Below are positions 39,890 to 48,069 of a stretch of DNA of 64,000 nt, in pieces (within the stretch, counting starts at the first letter, position 1; every line of letters starts with the position of its first letter). The stretch comes from Streptomyces cylindrosporus. GTDB taxonomy: Bacteria; Actinomycetota; Actinomycetes; Streptomycetales; Streptomycetaceae. A program made the position numbers and the translations under genes. Below the pieces are notes generated by a model. It did no database searches and had not been told where the DNA came from. It was given only the letters and a program-made list of their open reading frames with translations. The stretch lies in contig NZ_JALDAY010000014.1 of the NCBI RefSeq assembly GCF_022698165.1, positions 124,001 through 188,000 of the forward strand, in the 5' to 3' direction.

Positions 39890-40305
39890 CGGTGTGCCCT
39901 TTCCCTGATCTCCTCCACGTCGGCCCTGACGCTGCCGAGGGTCTCCTCGGGGGTGGGCGGTGCGGCCCGGCGCAGCTGGGCGCGGCCGGTCGCGCCGAGG
40001 ACGGCCGCGATCACGAACAGCACGGCCGTAACGATCAGCGCCGCGGCCCAGACGGACAGCGTCAGCGAGAGGGCGGCGGTCGCCGTGCCGGCCAGCGCGA
40101 GCAGTCCGGCGTACGCGAACGCCCCCGCCGCGCCGAGCAGTCCGCCCCCGCGTCCGGCGCGCCGCCCTTTGGCCGCCAACTCCTCTTTCGCGAGGGCAAC
40201 TTCCTGTCGTACGAGCCGGGACAGCTGTTCGCTGGCCTGGCCGACGAGATCGCCCACCGAGTGGTGCTCGTCGCGCACCGGCCGGGGGTGGGTGGTGCCG
40301 GTCAC
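39886..40305 (-). CDS. Phage holin family (DUF1469-type) membrane protein
   Basis: A 139-residue protein with a cytoplasmic helix (VGDLVGQASEQLSRLVRQEVALAKEEL) followed by two membrane spans (FAYAGLLALAGTATAALSL and ALIVTAVLFVIAAVLG), the pattern of the so-called holin III/DUF1469 family. The GTG 40305 start has GGGAGG in front. Despite the name there is no prophage here; these proteins are chromosomal and paired with DUF3618 proteins. Confidence 0.85.
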   Translation of the reverse strand: MTGTTHPRPVRDEHHSVGDLVGQASEQLSRLVRQEVALAKEELAAKGRRAGRGGGLLGAAGAFAYAGLLALAGTATAALSLTLSVWAAALIVTAVLFVIAAVLGATGRAQLRRAAPPTPEETLGSVRADVEEIRERAHR

Positions 40306-40404
40306 GGGGTCGCCTCCCTACGGGTTCCGTTCTTCCTCGACTCCTCCGCGCGTCTTGTGCGCCTCGTCGAGTGCGGAACACCCGGGTACCCGGCCCGGCC
40401 CGCG

Positions 40405-41100
40405 CTATCCCTGCCCGCCGCCGCCCGCTCCGGGCTCGCGCAGGCGGGCCAGTTGGGTCTGGAACCAGTCGAGTCGCGCCTGCAACAGGGCGGCCTCCGC
40501 GACCAGTTCGGGTACGCCGAGATCGTCGGGGCTCGTCCCGAGGTCGGCGACCTTGCGCGCCCCCTCCCTTCCGGCGACGACCCGCAGCCCCTCCCCCGCC
40601 AGCCGCGCGAACGCGGCGAGCGACACGGACGTACGGCCTCGGACGCAGCCCGCGCAGGACGGGGCGAGGGCGCGCCAGCCGGGGCGGCCCCAGCCCGCGT
40701 CGGCCAGGGCCGCGGCCACGGTGCCGCAGGCGCAGGGGCCGACGGTCGCCGTGCGGACGCGCTGGCGGGCGTAGCGGAAGCCGCGTTCGAAGCGGATGAA
40801 ACGGCCGAGGACGGCGACCTCCAGCAGCACGGCCGCGCGGTGCTCGGCCGTGCACAGCAGTGCCTCGGCGGCCGTACGGTCGTGCACGCAGTGGAAGCCG
40901 CAGTCGCAGCGGCGGTGCGGGGCCCGGTGCCGCAGGCCGTAGACGCAGGCCGCGTCGGCCAGGACGCCGTACGGCAGCGCGCCGCCGAGCGAGACACCGG
41001 TGAACCCGGCCCGGGTGCCGTCCTGGGACAGCACCGGGTGGGCGATCTTGTATCCGGTCGGCGGCTCCGTCGGGCGTTCCTCCGGAAGCCGCAGCCTCAT
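40405..41100 (-). CDS. Conserved hypothetical protein with CxC/CxxC clusters
   Basis: Not recognised. The 231-residue product starts at ATG 41100, overlapping the small acidic protein's stop as ATGA. Cysteine groups CDCGFHCVH, CACG and CAGC could bind zinc. The C-terminal part is helical (LLQARLDWFQTQLARL). No signal peptide or membrane span. The coupling to a 42-residue acidic protein suggests the two work together. Confidence 0.75.
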   Translation of the reverse strand: MRLRLPEERPTEPPTGYKIAHPVLSQDGTRAGFTGVSLGGALPYGVLADAACVYGLRHRAPHRRCDCGFHCVHDRTAAEALLCTAEHRAAVLLEVAVLGRFIRFERGFRYARQRVRTATVGPCACGTVAAALADAGWGRPGWRALAPSCAGCVRGRTSVSLAAFARLAGEGLRVVAGREGARKVADLGTSPDDLGVPELVAEAALLQARLDWFQTQLARLREPGAGGGGQG

Positions 41101-41225
41101 CGGGCCGCCGGGACCTCTTCGGGGACCCGCACGTCCTCGATCTCTTCGGGCAGTTCGAGTTCGGGCTCCTCGACGGGGGCCCGTTCTTCCGCGACTCCGG
41201 TGGCCAGTGCCTTGCCGAGCTTCAT
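41097..41225 (-). CDS. Small acidic protein, 42 residues
   Basis: Starts at ATG 41225 with a strong GGGAGG ribosome site, reads KLGKALATGVAEERAPVEEP and then an acidic tail rich in E, L and P, and ends in an ATGA overlap with the Cys-rich hypothetical gene. The tight coupling and ribosome site make it credible although it is too short for most gene finders. Function unknown. Confidence 0.65.
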   Translation of the reverse strand: MKLGKALATGVAEERAPVEEPELELPEEIEDVRVPEEVPAAR

Positions 41226-41380
41226 GACGCCTCCCACACACAGGGTCCGTTCTGGCCATGGTGACCCATGTGGGCCGTAATGCCCATAGGGCCTCCGACG
41301 GATCAATGAAGCTTTCCTTATCGATATCTCGTAGGAGAATTAAGTGGAGCTTCACTGTCGGCGGGCCGACACTACAGGGC

Positions 41381-42265
41381 ATGACGACAGCGACCCCTTT
41401 CGGCCGCGCCCTCTGCGCGATGATCACTCCCTTCACATCGGCGGGCGCGCTCGATGTCGACGGCGCCCAGCGGCTCGCCGCCCGGCTGGTGGCCGAGGGG
41501 TGCGACGGCCTGGTGCTGTCCGGTACGACGGGTGAGTCGCCGACCACCTCGGACGCGGAGAAGGCGGCCCTGGTGACGGCGGTCCGGGAGGCCGTGGGCG
41601 ACCGGGCGTCGGTCGTGGCGGGCGTGGGCACCTTCGACACCCGGCACACCGTCGAGCTGGCCCTGGCGGCCGAGAAGGCGGGCGCCGACGGCGTGCTGGT
41701 GGTCAGCCCCTACTACAGCAGGCCCCCGCAGGACGCCCTGGAGGCCCACTTCCGCGAGGTCGCGGACGCCTCGGGACTGCCGGTGATGCTGTACGACATC
41801 CCGGGCCGCACCGGCACCCGCATCGAGCCGGAGACCCTGATCCGGCTCGCCGGGCACCCCCGGATCGTGGCGGTCAAGGACTGCTCGTACGACTTCCTCG
41901 GCGCCCAGAAGGTGCTCGCCCGCACGGAGTTGGCGTACTACGCGGGGTGCGACGAGCACAATCTCGCGTTGTACGCGGTGGGCGGCGCGGGATACGTGAG
42001 CACGGTCGCGAACGTCGTGCCCGCTCAACTCCGCGCGGTCATCGACGCGTTCGACGCGGGGGACACGGCGGGGGCGGCCCGGTCGCAGCAACGGGCCACC
42101 GCCCTCATCGAGTTGATGATGTCGGCGGGGCTGCCCGGCACCGTCACCGCGAAGGCGCTCCTCAACGAACTGGGGCTGCCCGCGGGTCCGGTGCGGGCGC
42201 CGCTGCGGCCCGCCGACCGGGCCGCGGTCGACGGGCTGCTGGCGGAGTACGAGCTGCTGGTCTGA
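41381..42265 (+). CDS. dapA: 4-hydroxy-tetrahydrodipicolinate synthase (DapA)
   Basis: Class I lyase that joins pyruvate and aspartate semialdehyde in the diaminopimelate/lysine pathway. The 294-residue product has GTTGESPTTS, the Tyr in VVSPYYSRPP, YDIPGRTGTRI and the Schiff-base Lys in RIVAVKDCSYD, all canonical for DapA. ATG 41381 follows an AT-rich leader with TGAAGCT/AGCTTCA arms (41307-41313 and 41348-41354) around a TATCGATA palindrome. dapD lies 2.5 kb away. Streptomyces often have more than one DapA-like gene, so this may not be the main one. Confidence 0.87.
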   Translation: MTTATPFGRALCAMITPFTSAGALDVDGAQRLAARLVAEGCDGLVLSGTTGESPTTSDAEKAALVTAVREAVGDRASVVAGVGTFDTRHTVELALAAEKAGADGVLVVSPYYSRPPQDALEAHFREVADASGLPVMLYDIPGRTGTRIEPETLIRLAGHPRIVAVKDCSYDFLGAQKVLARTELAYYAGCDEHNLALYAVGGAGYVSTVANVVPAQLRAVIDAFDAGDTAGAARSQQRATALIELMMSAGLPGTVTAKALLNELGLPAGPVRAPLRPADRAAVDGLLAEYELLV

Positions 42266-43477
42266 TCAGGACCGGGCGAAGACCGGCGTCCACCCCTGGC
42301 TGGGGCCGTACGGCTCCACCTCGCCGCTGAGCGGGACGACCTTGTCGCTGCCGATCGTCACCACGACCAGCCGGGCCCGGTACGGCCCGTCGAGACCCGT
42401 GGTGCGTTCCCAGGCGATGAGCCGGTGGTCGTCGACCCAGGCGAGGAGCTCCGCCCCGCGCACCTTGGTGATCTCCCTGCCGGTGCGCGGGTCACGGATC
42501 GAGGAGTACGACTTTGCGGGCCCGACCTCCTTGGCCAGCCCCAGCGCGGCGAGTTCGCCGTTCGGGGACAGCCGTGCCGGCACGTCGGAGCGCAGGTACT
42601 TCTCGTCCGCGGGCGCGGCGATCATGTTGCCGTCCAGGTCGTAGAACTGCTGCATGCCGTCGCGGGATCCGGCGATCCGCGCGTACACCTGCTCGCCGGT
42701 GCGGCTGAAGGAGAAGTCATGGCGGTAGGTGACGTTCCGGTCGGCCGCCACCCCGCTCCAGGGGCCCTCTCCGGAGGCCACGTCCAGGACGAAGAAGCCG
42801 GTCCGGCTCACGTCGTCGAGGACGTTGAACGCGCCTGTGCCCTTCGTTCCGCTGCCCACGCGCACCAGATCGGGGTTCTTGTCGTACGTCGTCGCCACCA
42901 GCCGGCGCCCGTCCTCCGAGAACGCGAGCCCGGCGACCCCCCGGTCCACCGGGATCCAGCGCTCGACCTTCCCCGTCGTGAGGTCGAGCAGGCCGATCCG
43001 GTGGGCCGGGAGGGTCCGCTCCAGGACGGCGGCGGTGCGCAGGCCCGGGGCGACGGCCACGTCGGACCACCTCGTGTCCTTCGCGTAGCGGCCGGTCTCC
43101 GGGTCGAGCAGCCAGTACGTGCGCTCCGCGAGGTCCCAGCCCGCGGACTGCTTGTGGATCTTCAGCGAGTAGTACGCGGCGAGGGTGGCCCCGCCGGCCC
43201 CGATCTCCTTCCGCGGCGGCCACTGCTCCGTGTCGCCGTGGACCCCGTCCGGCTGGACGGCGTGCGCGGGGCGGGCGTGCTGCCTGCCCGCGTCCAGCAG
43301 GGGCACCCCGACGGCGACGGCCAGCGCGGTGGTCGTGGCGACGGCGGCCGCGACGAGCCGGCGGGTGCGCCGGCGCCGCCGGACGCCCAGGACCCGGTCG
43401 GCGAACTCCGGTGCCACGGAGGGTTCTTCGGCCGCCATGTCGCGCAGCGAGTCGCGTACCAGTTCCTCGACGTTCAC
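42266..43477 (-). CDS. Membrane-anchored beta-propeller protein coupled to an ECF sigma factor
   Basis: A 403-residue protein. Residues 1-35 are cytoplasmic and acidic/basic (MAAEEPSVAPEFADRVLG) and could hold the sigma factor. One membrane helix follows (LVAAAVATTTALAVAVGVPLL), then an extracellular WD40/TolB-like propeller (GVAGLAFSEDGRRLVATTYD, RLSPNGELAALGL). GTG 43477 overlaps the sigma gene stop (GTGA), which argues for an anti-sigma or sensor role. Its stop abuts the dapA stop. Confidence 0.78.
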   Translation of the reverse strand: MNVEELVRDSLRDMAAEEPSVAPEFADRVLGVRRRRRTRRLVAAAVATTTALAVAVGVPLLDAGRQHARPAHAVQPDGVHGDTEQWPPRKEIGAGGATLAAYYSLKIHKQSAGWDLAERTYWLLDPETGRYAKDTRWSDVAVAPGLRTAAVLERTLPAHRIGLLDLTTGKVERWIPVDRGVAGLAFSEDGRRLVATTYDKNPDLVRVGSGTKGTGAFNVLDDVSRTGFFVLDVASGEGPWSGVAADRNVTYRHDFSFSRTGEQVYARIAGSRDGMQQFYDLDGNMIAAPADEKYLRSDVPARLSPNGELAALGLAKEVGPAKSYSSIRDPRTGREITKVRGAELLAWVDDHRLIAWERTTGLDGPYRARLVVVTIGSDKVVPLSGEVEPYGPSQGWTPVFARS

Positions 43478-44040
43478 GGGCGCACCTCCACGGGCGAGTA
43501 GTCGCGCGACGGCTGCTGCCGTTCGCCGGCGGCCGGGTCGAGCGCGGTCAGTTCGGGCGCGAGGGTGCGCAGCCGGGCCAGCGCGCGGTGGGTGGTGGAG
43601 CGCACCGTGCCGACGGAGCAGCCGAGGATGCGTGCTACGTCCGCCTCCGGGAGGTCCTCGAAGTAGCGCAGGACCAGTACCGTGCGCTGGCGGGCGGTGA
43701 GGCGGGCCAGTGCGCCGCGCATCAGCAGGCGCAGTTCGGTGGCGGACGAGGCATCGGGGCCGGTGCCGGTGTCCGGCGGTTCGGCGACGCTCAGTTCGCG
43801 TCTGCGCCACTTCAGGCGCCAGCGGCTGATCTGCTGGCGGTACAGGATCTGCCGTACGTACGCCTCCGGCTCGTCGATGCGGTGCCAGCGGCCGGCCGCC
43901 TTGATCAGCGCGTTCTGCAGCAGGTCCTCGGCGGCGTGCCGGTCCCCGCCGCTGAGCAGCACCGCGGTCTTCAGCAGCGCGGACGATCTGTGCGCCACGA
44001 ACTCCCGGAAGCCGTCCTGCGCCTCGGCGTCCATCGTCAC
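43474..44040 (-). CDS. ECF RNA polymerase sigma factor, SigE-like family
   Basis: A 188-residue sigma-70 family factor. Region 2 is FREFVAHRSSALLKTAVLLSGGDRHAAEDLLQNALIKAAGRW; region 4 is LTARQRTVLVLRYFEDLPEADVARILGCSVGTVRS. GTG 44040 is preferred over ATG 44034 because GGGGGAG is correctly spaced for it. The downstream membrane protein is translationally coupled. A divergent HAD-like gene follows 160 bp away. Inducing signal unknown. Confidence 0.9.
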   Translation of the reverse strand: MTMDAEAQDGFREFVAHRSSALLKTAVLLSGGDRHAAEDLLQNALIKAAGRWHRIDEPEAYVRQILYRQQISRWRLKWRRRELSVAEPPDTGTGPDASSATELRLLMRGALARLTARQRTVLVLRYFEDLPEADVARILGCSVGTVRSTTHRALARLRTLAPELTALDPAAGERQQPSRDYSPVEVRP

Positions 44041-44200
44041 CTTCGCTCTCCCCCGGACGGAACCGTCGTCCGTCTCTTCCGGTCCCGCACTTCCGTTCCT
44101 GCTCTTCTGCTCCTTGTGACGCGTGCGGGTGTCCGTCGCTATGCCGGTCCCGGGAAGATATTCCGCCGGGCGCCGGGGCGGGCTGCCGTACGTTGGGTGG

Positions 44201-44704
44201 GTGAGCCGCCCTTTGCTGTTCCTCGACGTGGACGGTCCCCTGAACCCGTACGCCGCCCAGCCCGAGCGGCGACCCGAGGGGTATACGACGATCCGGGTGG
44301 CCCTGCAGCCCGGGAGGCCGTTGCGGGTGTGGCTGAACCCCTCGCACGGGGCCGCGCTGCTCGGGCTCGGGTACGAGCTGTGCTGGGCGACCACCTGGAT
44401 GGACGCGGCGAACCGCTGGATCGGGCCGGTGATCGGACTGCCGGAGTTGCCGTACGTCGACTTCGGGACGGGGCTGTTCGCGTTCCGGCCGGACGGGGTG
44501 CACTGGAAGACCGAGGCGATCGTGGCGCACGCCGAGGGGCGGGCCTTCGCCTGGGTGGACGACGAGCAGAGTCCGGCGGACGAGGCGTACGTCGCCTCGG
44601 TCCATCCCGGCCCGGCCCTCCTCCACCACGTCAGCCCCCGACTCGGCCTGCGCGAGGGCGACTTCACGGCGCTGGCGGAGTTCGCGGCGACCCTGCGCAC
44701 GTGA
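44201..44704 (+). CDS. HAD-like hydrolase domain protein
   Basis: A 167-residue protein starting at GTG 44201 with the HAD motif FLDVDGPLNP at its very N-terminus and a later WVDDEQSPADE resembling motif IV acids. Small stand-alone HAD-like proteins of this kind are common in Streptomyces; substrate unknown. TACGTT lies six bases upstream with no ribosome site, so the message may be leaderless. Confidence 0.82.
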   Translation: MSRPLLFLDVDGPLNPYAAQPERRPEGYTTIRVALQPGRPLRVWLNPSHGAALLGLGYELCWATTWMDAANRWIGPVIGLPELPYVDFGTGLFAFRPDGVHWKTEAIVAHAEGRAFAWVDDEQSPADEAYVASVHPGPALLHHVSPRLGLREGDFTALAEFAATLRT

Positions 44705-44706
44705 AC

Positions 44707-44740
44707 GGGCGCCCTTCCAGCCCCTGTTGGAAGGACGCCC
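44707..44740. terminator. Terminator hairpin between HAD gene and dapD
   Basis: Stem GGGCGCCCTTCCA / TGGAAGGACGCCC (one mismatch) between convergent genes. Confidence 0.7.
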
Positions 44741-44764
44741 GCCGAAGCCGCGCGGCCGGTCGGC

Positions 44765-45754
44765 TCAGTTGTGGCTGTGCAGGATCTCGTTCAGGCCGCC
44801 CCAGACCGCGTTGTTCGGGCGGGCCTCCACCGTGCCGGTGACCGAGTTGCGGCGGAAGAGGATGTTGGAGGCGCCGGACAGCTCGCGGGCCTTGACGATC
44901 TGGCCGTCGGGCATGGTGACGCGGGTGCCCGCGGTGACGTACAGGCCGGCCTCGACCACGCACTCGTCGCCGAGCGCGATGCCCACGCCTGCCTCGGCGC
45001 CGATCAGGCAGCGCTCGCCGATGGAGATGATGACGTTGCCGCCGCCGGAGAGGGTGCCCATCGTGGAGGCGCCGCCGCCGATGTCGGAGCCGTCGCCGAC
45101 GATGACGCCGGCCGAGATACGGCCCTCGACCATCGACGTGCCGAGGGTGCCGGCGTTGAAGTTGACGAAGCCCTCGTGCATGACCGTGGTGCCCTCGGCC
45201 AGGTGCGCACCGAGCCGGACCCGGTCGGCGTCGGCGATCCGGACGCCCTTGGGGGCGACGTAGTCCGTCATCCTCGGGAACTTGTCGATGGACGTGACCT
45301 GGAGGTGCAGTCCCTCGGCGCGGGCGTTGAGGCGCACCTTCTCGACGTCGTCGACGGCGACCGGGCCGAGCGAGGTCCAGGCGACGTTGGCGAGGAAGCC
45401 GAACATGCCGTCGAGGCTCTGGCCGTGCGGGCGCACCAGACGGTGCGAGAGGAGGTGCAGGCGGAGGTAGACGTCGTGGGCGTCGATCGGCTTCTCGTCG
45501 AGGGAGGAGATGACCGTGCGGACCGCGACCACGTCGACACCGCGGCGGGCGTCGGGGCCGATCGCCTTGGCGGCGCCCTCGCCGAGGAGTTCCACGGCAC
45601 GCTCGGCGGACAGGCGCTCGGTGCCGGACGGACCGGGTTCGGCGGAGAGCTCGGGCGCGGGGAACCAGGTGTCGAGGACGGTGCCGTCGGCGGCGATCGT
45701 GGCGAGGCCGGTGGCCACGGCGCCGGTGGTGCGCGGTGCAGTCGTGTCGGTCAT
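44765..45754 (-). CDS. dapD: 2,3,4,5-tetrahydropyridine-2,6-dicarboxylate N-succinyltransferase (DapD)
   Basis: Succinyl-CoA-dependent enzyme of the diaminopimelate pathway, cytoplasmic trimer. The 329-residue product is the long actinobacterial form: an N-terminal domain (residues ~1-170) and a left-handed beta-helix of hexapeptide repeats (GTTVMHEGFVNFNAGTLGTS, VIVGDGSDIGGGASTMG, GNVIISIGERCLIGAEAGVG, GIALGDECVVEAGLYVT). Stands alone, convergent with the HAD-like gene. Confidence 0.93.
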   Translation of the reverse strand: MTDTTAPRTTGAVATGLATIAADGTVLDTWFPAPELSAEPGPSGTERLSAERAVELLGEGAAKAIGPDARRGVDVVAVRTVISSLDEKPIDAHDVYLRLHLLSHRLVRPHGQSLDGMFGFLANVAWTSLGPVAVDDVEKVRLNARAEGLHLQVTSIDKFPRMTDYVAPKGVRIADADRVRLGAHLAEGTTVMHEGFVNFNAGTLGTSMVEGRISAGVIVGDGSDIGGGASTMGTLSGGGNVIISIGERCLIGAEAGVGIALGDECVVEAGLYVTAGTRVTMPDGQIVKARELSGASNILFRRNSVTGTVEARPNNAVWGGLNEILHSHN

Positions 45755-45771
45755 GAGGGCAACCTAACCGG

Positions 45772-47016
45772 CTAGGGGGTGCGGAGGCTAACCGGGTGGG
45801 GCGGTGTCTCAGGGGACGAGCGGTCGGGCGCCGGCGCCGGGGTCGTGGCCGTGCGCCCGCGGGCCGACAGGAGTACGGCGGCGGCCGCCAGCGCGCCCAG
45901 GATCGCGCAGAGCGGCCACAGCGCGTTCGGGGCCGCCTCGTAGAGGGCTCCGCCCAGGGGCGCCGAGAGCACCACGCCGCTGATGGACGCCCCCGCGTAG
46001 AGGGACTGGAAGCGGCCCTGGACGTGCGGCGGGGCCTGGTCGGCCACGTACGCCGTCGCCGTCGTCTTGTACAGGGCCTCGCCGAGGGTCAGGAGGGCCA
46101 TCATCACCGCCGCCGTGACGACTCCGGCGCCCAGGAGCAGTGCCCCGTAGCCGCCGGCGACCAGCAGCAGCCCCGTCCCGACGATCCGCAGCGGTGAGCG
46201 TCGGCGCAGGCCGAGCGCCAGCGGCAGCTCCAGGCACAGGAGCATGCCCCCGTTGATCGCCAGGAGCGAGCCGTACACCTGTGCGTCCATGCCGTGGTCG
46301 GCGAGGAAGACCGGGAAGGTGGAGTACTGCTGCCGGTACACGACGTCGATCACCACGATCGAGGGGAGCAGCACCAGGACCGCGGGGCGGGCTCGCAGAG
46401 CCGGCCAGACGCCGCCGAGTCCGCTTCCGTGACTCGCCTCCACGCGCTTGGGCACGGCGGGTGCCCGGACCACCCGCGCCGTCCAGCACGCCAGCCCCAG
46501 GCTTCCGGCGCCTTCGGCGACGTAGAGCCAGTCGTACGAGAAGTGGGTGGCGACCAGGGCTCCGAGGATCGGGCCGAGGGTGAAGCCGCCGTTGGACGCC
46601 GCCCGCATCAGCGCGAAGGCCTGGCGTCGTGAGCCCTCGGGGACGGTGGTCGCCACGAGGGCGGAGGACGAGGCGCGTTGGGTGCCGGAGAGGTACTGGG
46701 CGAGGGGCAGTGCGGCGAAGAGGGCCGGGGTGGGCAGGGCCGGGACCGCGAGGAGGGTGAGGCCGGAGAGGGCCGCCGAGGCGAGGAGCACGCGGCGGTG
46801 GCCGAAGTGGTCGCCGTACCAGCCGCCCGTGAAGTTGCCGGCCAGCAGACCGAGGCCGGCGGCGCCGCTGAGGATGCCCGCCTCGGCCGTGTCGAGCGCT
46901 CGGGGGCCGGTCAGGTACAGGAACGTGTACGCGAAGCTCACGCTCACGACCATGTTCACGAACGTGCCGCCGGCCAGCAGCCAGATGGGGCGCGGTATGT
47001 CGCGTAGCCCTCGCAA
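45772..47016 (-). CDS. MFS transporter (TTG start)
   Basis: A 414-residue twelve-span facilitator. TTG 47016 is chosen because GGGGGAG is six bases upstream and the protein then begins just before helix 1 (PIWLLAGGTFVNMVVSVSFAY). Motif A reads GGWYGDHFGHRRVLL. The family resembles multidrug or sugar-efflux facilitators. It diverges from an HxlR-peroxiredoxin fusion regulator; the operator there may also control this gene. Ends 17 bp upstream of the dapD start region. Confidence 0.88.
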   Translation of the reverse strand: MRGLRDIPRPIWLLAGGTFVNMVVSVSFAYTFLYLTGPRALDTAEAGILSGAAGLGLLAGNFTGGWYGDHFGHRRVLLASAALSGLTLLAVPALPTPALFAALPLAQYLSGTQRASSSALVATTVPEGSRRQAFALMRAASNGGFTLGPILGALVATHFSYDWLYVAEGAGSLGLACWTARVVRAPAVPKRVEASHGSGLGGVWPALRARPAVLVLLPSIVVIDVVYRQQYSTFPVFLADHGMDAQVYGSLLAINGGMLLCLELPLALGLRRRSPLRIVGTGLLLVAGGYGALLLGAGVVTAAVMMALLTLGEALYKTTATAYVADQAPPHVQGRFQSLYAGASISGVVLSAPLGGALYEAAPNALWPLCAILGALAAAAVLLSARGRTATTPAPAPDRSSPETPPHPVSLRTP

Positions 47017-47030
47017 TGTCGCTCCCCCGT

Positions 47031-47058
47031 TTGTGAGTTCCTTTTGGGAACTTACTAT
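47031..47058 (+). promoter_or_regulatory. Promoter with operator between -35 and -10 (HxlR-peroxiredoxin gene)
   Basis: TTGTGA (47031-47036) and TACTAT (47053-47058) are 16 bp apart. Between them sits a perfect inverted repeat AGTTCC-TTTTG-GGAACT (47036-47052) that fills the spacer. A dimer bound there would block RNA polymerase, so the downstream regulator probably represses itself and perhaps the divergent MFS gene. Confidence 0.65.
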
Positions 47059-47121
47059 GGACGCACGACAGCTTCCGGTCAACGGCGACCGGCGCACGGA
47101 CGGAACGGAAAGGGGACGCCC

Positions 47122-48006
47122 ATGGCCCGCAGGACGAGCCTGGAGGACGCCACGTGCGCCATCGCCCAGGCCCTCGACGTCGTCGGCGACTGGTGGACCC
47201 TGCTGATCGTGCGGGACACGGCGCGCGGGGTGTGCCGCTTCGACGAGCTCCAGCGTGAACTCGGGCTCTCCAGAAAGGTGTTGACCGAGCGCCTGCGCCT
47301 GCTCGTGGAGGCGGACGTACTGACCCGGGTGCCCTATCAGGAGCGGCCGCCGCGGTACGAGTACCGGCTCACCGCGCGCGGTCGCGCGCTGCTGCCGGTG
47401 CTGATCGCCCTTCAGGACTGGGGGGATGCCTGGGTGTTGGGGGACGGTGGTACGACGGCCACCGCGGCGGAGGCCTCGCTGGAGGCCCGGCGGGTGCACG
47501 AGCTGCTGGGGGCGCGGGTGCCCGAGATCCAACTGGTCGACGACCGGGGCGAGTTGCGGGACCCGGTCGCCGACGACGTGCCGTACACCGTCCTTTACTG
47601 CTTCCCCGGCGCCTTCGCCCGAGCCGATGCGTATCCGCCGGGCTGGGGCGACATTCCCGGCGCTCCCGGCTGCACCTTGGAGTCCTGCACCTACCGGGAC
47701 CGGCTCGACGAGTTCGGCGCGGCCGGCGCGGCCGTGCGCGGGGTCTCCACTCAACGGCCCGACGAGCAACGGGCGTTCGCGGACAAGGAGCGACTGGGGT
47801 TCCCGCTGCTGTCGGACGCCGGGCTCTCGCTCATCGCCGCGCTGCGGTTGCCCACCTTCCGGGCGGCGGGGGTCAGCCGGTTGAAGCGGCTCACCTTGGT
47901 CGTGGACCGGGAGCGGGTGGTGCGGGACGTGCAGTACCCGGTGACCGACGTCGCGGGGAGCGTGACCACCGCCCTCGCCGCGGTCGCGCGGCTCGGGTCG
48001 GCGTAG
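47122..48006 (+). CDS. HxlR-type regulator fused to a peroxiredoxin-like domain
   Basis: A 294-residue fusion from ATG 47122 (GGAAAGGGGA upstream). Residues ~1-105 are HxlR winged helix (CAIAQALDVVGDWWTLLIVRD, FDELQRELGLSRKVLTERLRLL). Residues ~130-290 are a redoxin domain with PGCTLESCTYRD, the peroxidatic Cys motif of BCP/Prx-type peroxiredoxins, and VRGVSTQRPDEQRAF. A thiol peroxidase domain on a DNA-binding domain suggests direct sensing of peroxide or electrophiles. An operator lies within its own promoter and an MFS pump is divergent. Confidence 0.85.
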   Translation: MARRTSLEDATCAIAQALDVVGDWWTLLIVRDTARGVCRFDELQRELGLSRKVLTERLRLLVEADVLTRVPYQERPPRYEYRLTARGRALLPVLIALQDWGDAWVLGDGGTTATAAEASLEARRVHELLGARVPEIQLVDDRGELRDPVADDVPYTVLYCFPGAFARADAYPPGWGDIPGAPGCTLESCTYRDRLDEFGAAGAAVRGVSTQRPDEQRAFADKERLGFPLLSDAGLSLIAALRLPTFRAAGVSRLKRLTLVVDRERVVRDVQYPVTDVAGSVTTALAAVARLGSA

Positions 48007-48021
48007 GGCAGCCGCCCGGGC

Positions 48022-48049
48022 GGCCCGCACTCCCCTCGCGGTGTGGGCC
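48022..48049. terminator. Terminator hairpin between convergent genes
   Basis: Stem GGCCCGCAC / GTGTGGGCC (one G-U pair) with a 10-nt loop, 16 bp past the stop of the HxlR fusion and 20 bp before the opposing stop. Confidence 0.65.
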
Positions 48050-48069
48050 CCGTCCCGGGGGGGCGGGCG

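Noticed and set aside
39886..40305. Prophage remnant because of a holin-family gene
   Set aside because: No integrase, structural or lysis genes around; the family name is misleading for these chromosomal membrane proteins.
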